DNA from: Bacteroidales bacterium
GTDB lineage: Bacteria > Bacteroidota > Bacteroidia > Bacteroidales > P3
DNA: 64,000 bases
Direction of reading: 5' to 3'
NCBI GenBank assembly: GCA_017530105.1
Contig: JAFXMW010000033.1
Location: 1 to 64,000 of the forward strand
Shown here: in pieces, positions 61,660 to 64,000 of the stretch
Position numbering within the stretch: the first letter of the stretch is position 1
Layout: each line of letters opens with the position of its first letter
Translations under genes and position numbers: made by a program
Notes under the pieces: generated by a model
What the model was told of the DNA's origin: nothing
Databases searched by the model: none
The model's input: only the letters and a program-made list of their open reading frames with translations

Positions 61660-64000
61660 GATGAAGAAAAATATTCTGACTCACATTGGCATTGTGGTGG
61701 CATTGCTGGCCATCTCTGCCATTTATTTCATGCCCATACTGCAAGGCAAGGCATTGCCCCAAGGCGACCTGCAGAAGTATGAGGGCATGGCCAAAGCACA
61801 GAAAGACTATCACGAGGCCACTGGCGAATACGCCACATGGTGCCCCAGTATGTTCAGCGGTATGCCGGGCTACCAGATTACCAACAGCCCTCAACATTCG
61901 GTGTACACGCCGTTGAAGAACATCCTGTCGCTGCAGATTTTCGGCAGACAGAACGACATGGGAGTGCTGTTTCTCTACTTGCTGGGGTTCTACATTGCTT
62001 TGGTGGCCCTGGGGGTCAGCCCTTGGCTGGCATTGCTCGGCGGGCTGGCGTTTGGACTGGGCAGCTATAACATCATCATTATCGAGGCCGGACACATCAC
62101 CAAGGCCTGGGCTATGGCCATGATGGCTCCCGTGCTGGCTGGAGAATTGCTCTGTCTGAAAGGGGCAGGCTTGATGAAGGAAGACCGGAGAAAGGCTGTG
62201 AGCCGACTGGTGTGGGGTGGCATATTGTTCACCGTGGCACTGGGATTGCAGATAGCTTTGAACCACATCCAGATTACCATGTACACCGCCATGGGCGGCA
62301 TACTGATGGGCATTGTGTATGCCATCTATTCCATCAAGGACAAATACTTCGGACGTTTTCTGCTCTCCACCGTGGTGCTGGTGTTGGGTGTGGTGCTGGC
62401 CTTGGCCTGCAATACCCGCCATCTGCTGGTGAACGAAGAGTATATGCAGTACACCATGCGCGGCGGCAGCGAGATTACCGTCACTCCGCAAGACCTGTAC
62501 GGCAAAGACTATCCCCGCAACAACAACTCCAACGACAAGGGGCTGGACATCAACTATGCCTTCAGCTGGAGCTATGGCATTGGCGAGACCTACACCCTCT
62601 TGGTGCCAGGTGCCAAAGGCGGCGGCAACATAGAGCCTGTGGGCAAGGAAAGTGCCTCGTACAAAAACTTCCATCAGGAGAAAATGCCGTTGTACTGGGG
62701 CGACCAGCCCTTCACCAGCGGGCCTGTGTACTTCGGTGCCATTGTGGTGTTCCTCTTCCTCTTCGGCATGATAGTGGTGCGGGGACCTGAACGGTGGTGG
62801 ATACTGGCGGCGACGGTGCTGGCCATCCTTTTGTCGTGGGGTAAGAATTTTATGGGGTTCAACGAATGGATGTTCAACCATCTGCCCCTGTACAATAAAT
62901 TCAGAACCCCGTCGATGAGTCTGGTGTTGGCCAACGCACTGGCTGTGCTGATGGGAATACTGGGACTGAGAGAGGCCACCACGCTGAAAGAGAAAGGCGA
63001 CATGAAGCGGTTGATGCGCGGACTGTATATCTCGGCAGGGGTTACCGTGGGCGGTATCTTGCTGGGGCTGCTGATGTGCGGAGGGTTCACCTATAGCGGT
63101 GCCGGTGACGGCGAGATGGCCCGCCAATACGGAAACCAGTGGTCTTCGATACTGAACATCCTTGTCCAAGACAGGAAAGCCCTGTTTGTGAGCGACTCGT
63201 GGCGCAGTATCCTGTTCATCGTGTTGGCAGCGGTAACGCTGTGGCTGTATCTCAAGAACTGGGCTTCGAAACCGAAAGCTGTTCTGCCCGTGGTGGCAGT
63301 GTTGGCCGTGCTGACAGTGATAGACCTTCAAGGGGTGAACAGCCGTTATTTGAACAAGGACAACTATGTGCGCAACGCCCGTGTGCTGGAGATGCAACCG
63401 GCCCAGTATGACCGCGACATCGACGCCCTGGCATTGCAGGCAGGCGACCAAGACTACAGAGTGTTGAATCTGGCAGTGAACACCTTCAACGACTCCAAGC
63501 CATCGGCATTCCACAACCAGGTGGGCGGATACAGCGCCGCCAAGCTGCGCCGTTATCAAGACTTGATTGATTTCTATATCGGATACCAAATCAACACCAA
63601 GGTGCTGAACATGCTCAACACCCGCTACATTGTGATGAACAACGGACAGGTGCAACGCAATCCCGATGCGATGGGCAATGTCTGGTTTGTCAAAAACATC
63701 AAGCCTGTGGAGAGCGCCAACGACGAGATACTGAAGTTGAATGATTTCGACCCCGCCAACGACATTGTGGTGAACATGGCCGAGATGGGCGACAAGCTGC
63801 AAGGTCTGCCAGAGCCCTGCCTGAAAGGCTTGAACAGCCTGCCCGTGGACAGCAGCGCCACCATCGAGATGGAGCACAAACGCCCCGCCGACTTGAACAC
63901 GCTGACTTATCGCAGCCACTGCGGCACCCCTCAGCTGGCCGTCTTTAGCGAGATTTACTACGCTCCCGACTGGAAAGCCTATATCGACGGCAAACCCGCC
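61660..64000 (+). CDS. YfhO-like large membrane protein (cut by window edge)
   Basis: The frame is open from the ATG at 61660 (MKKNILTHIGIVVALLAISA) through 780 codons to the window end. About ten or more membrane helices occur in the first 560 residues. Features typical of the YfhO / DUF6044-like group are WCPSMFSGMPGYQITNSPQH, a GLGSYNIIIIEAGHITKAW stretch and the soluble C-terminal part with VLNMLNTRYIVMNNGQ. YfhO proteins help glycosylate envelope polymers. The C-terminus is missing. Confidence 0.88.

Noticed and set aside
1..64000. tRNA, rRNA, tmRNA, prophage or conjugative genes
   Set aside because: I looked for typical sequence signatures by eye and found none; a dedicated search could still find a divergent RNA.

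Overview
The window is about 64 kb of a Bacteroidales-type (Bacteroidota) chromosome, probably from an anaerobe. Evidence: several secreted proteins end in type IX secretion (T9SS) sorting domains; many genes are preceded by the Bacteroidota -7 promoter box TAnnTTTG; families restricted to this phylum occur (DUF6029, Omp28-like, DUF4421, DUF4105, PepSY-like, probably DUF6427); and energy metabolism genes include 2-oxoacid:ferredoxin oxidoreductase and an ADP-forming acyl-CoA synthetase. I saw no tRNA, rRNA, CRISPR array, transposase or integrase. The species cannot be named from the sequence alone.

Layout. 1-3.6 kb, minus strand: korA-korB followed by valS, which is cut by the window edge. 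4.2-18.7 kb, plus strand: a MORN-repeat protein, a T9SS subtilase, a membrane protein, rnhB, dapA, a hotdog thioesterase, a polyprenyl diphosphate synthase, a TlpA-like / DUF6029 / Omp28-like envelope cluster, a MATE exporter and a large T9SS M6 metalloprotease. 19-28 kb: gcvT, an NhaC-type antiporter and a DUF1015 gene. gcvT and the DUF1015 gene are each followed by a lipoprotein-bearing cassette and then by a second copy of their own 3' end. 28-46 kb: a BspA-like T9SS protein, an unknown gene with a structured leader, a YdeI-like fragment, a metallo-hydrolase lipoprotein, ogt, two DUF3857/transglutaminase proteins, DUF4421, DUF4105, MscS, a zeta-toxin-like kinase with a tiny partner gene, a cupin, a WG-repeat protein, pyrC and a PepSY-like protein.

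46.7-53.4 kb is a type I restriction-modification operon: hsdM, hsdS, an AT-rich coiled-coil membrane protein gene, and hsdR. It is preceded by a leader of about 300 nt. 53.9-64 kb: an acyl-CoA synthetase (ADP-forming), pepD, a PflA-like radical SAM gene, an unknown gene, a 7TM-HD phosphodiesterase and a YfhO-like membrane protein that runs off the end.

The most interesting observation is that the leaders of hsdM (plus strand, about 46.70-46.92 kb) and of an unknown gene (minus strand, about 31.41-31.65 kb) fold into the same nested architecture. Their helices differ in sequence but keep pairing (covariation), and the single-stranded segments stay similar. This is good evidence for one structured RNA family controlling accessory or defence genes. 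The second is the pair of duplicated gene tails (gcvT, DUF1015) bracketing small cassettes. One of these cassettes holds a broken T9SS gene and a lipoprotein fused in frame to the DUF1015 tail.
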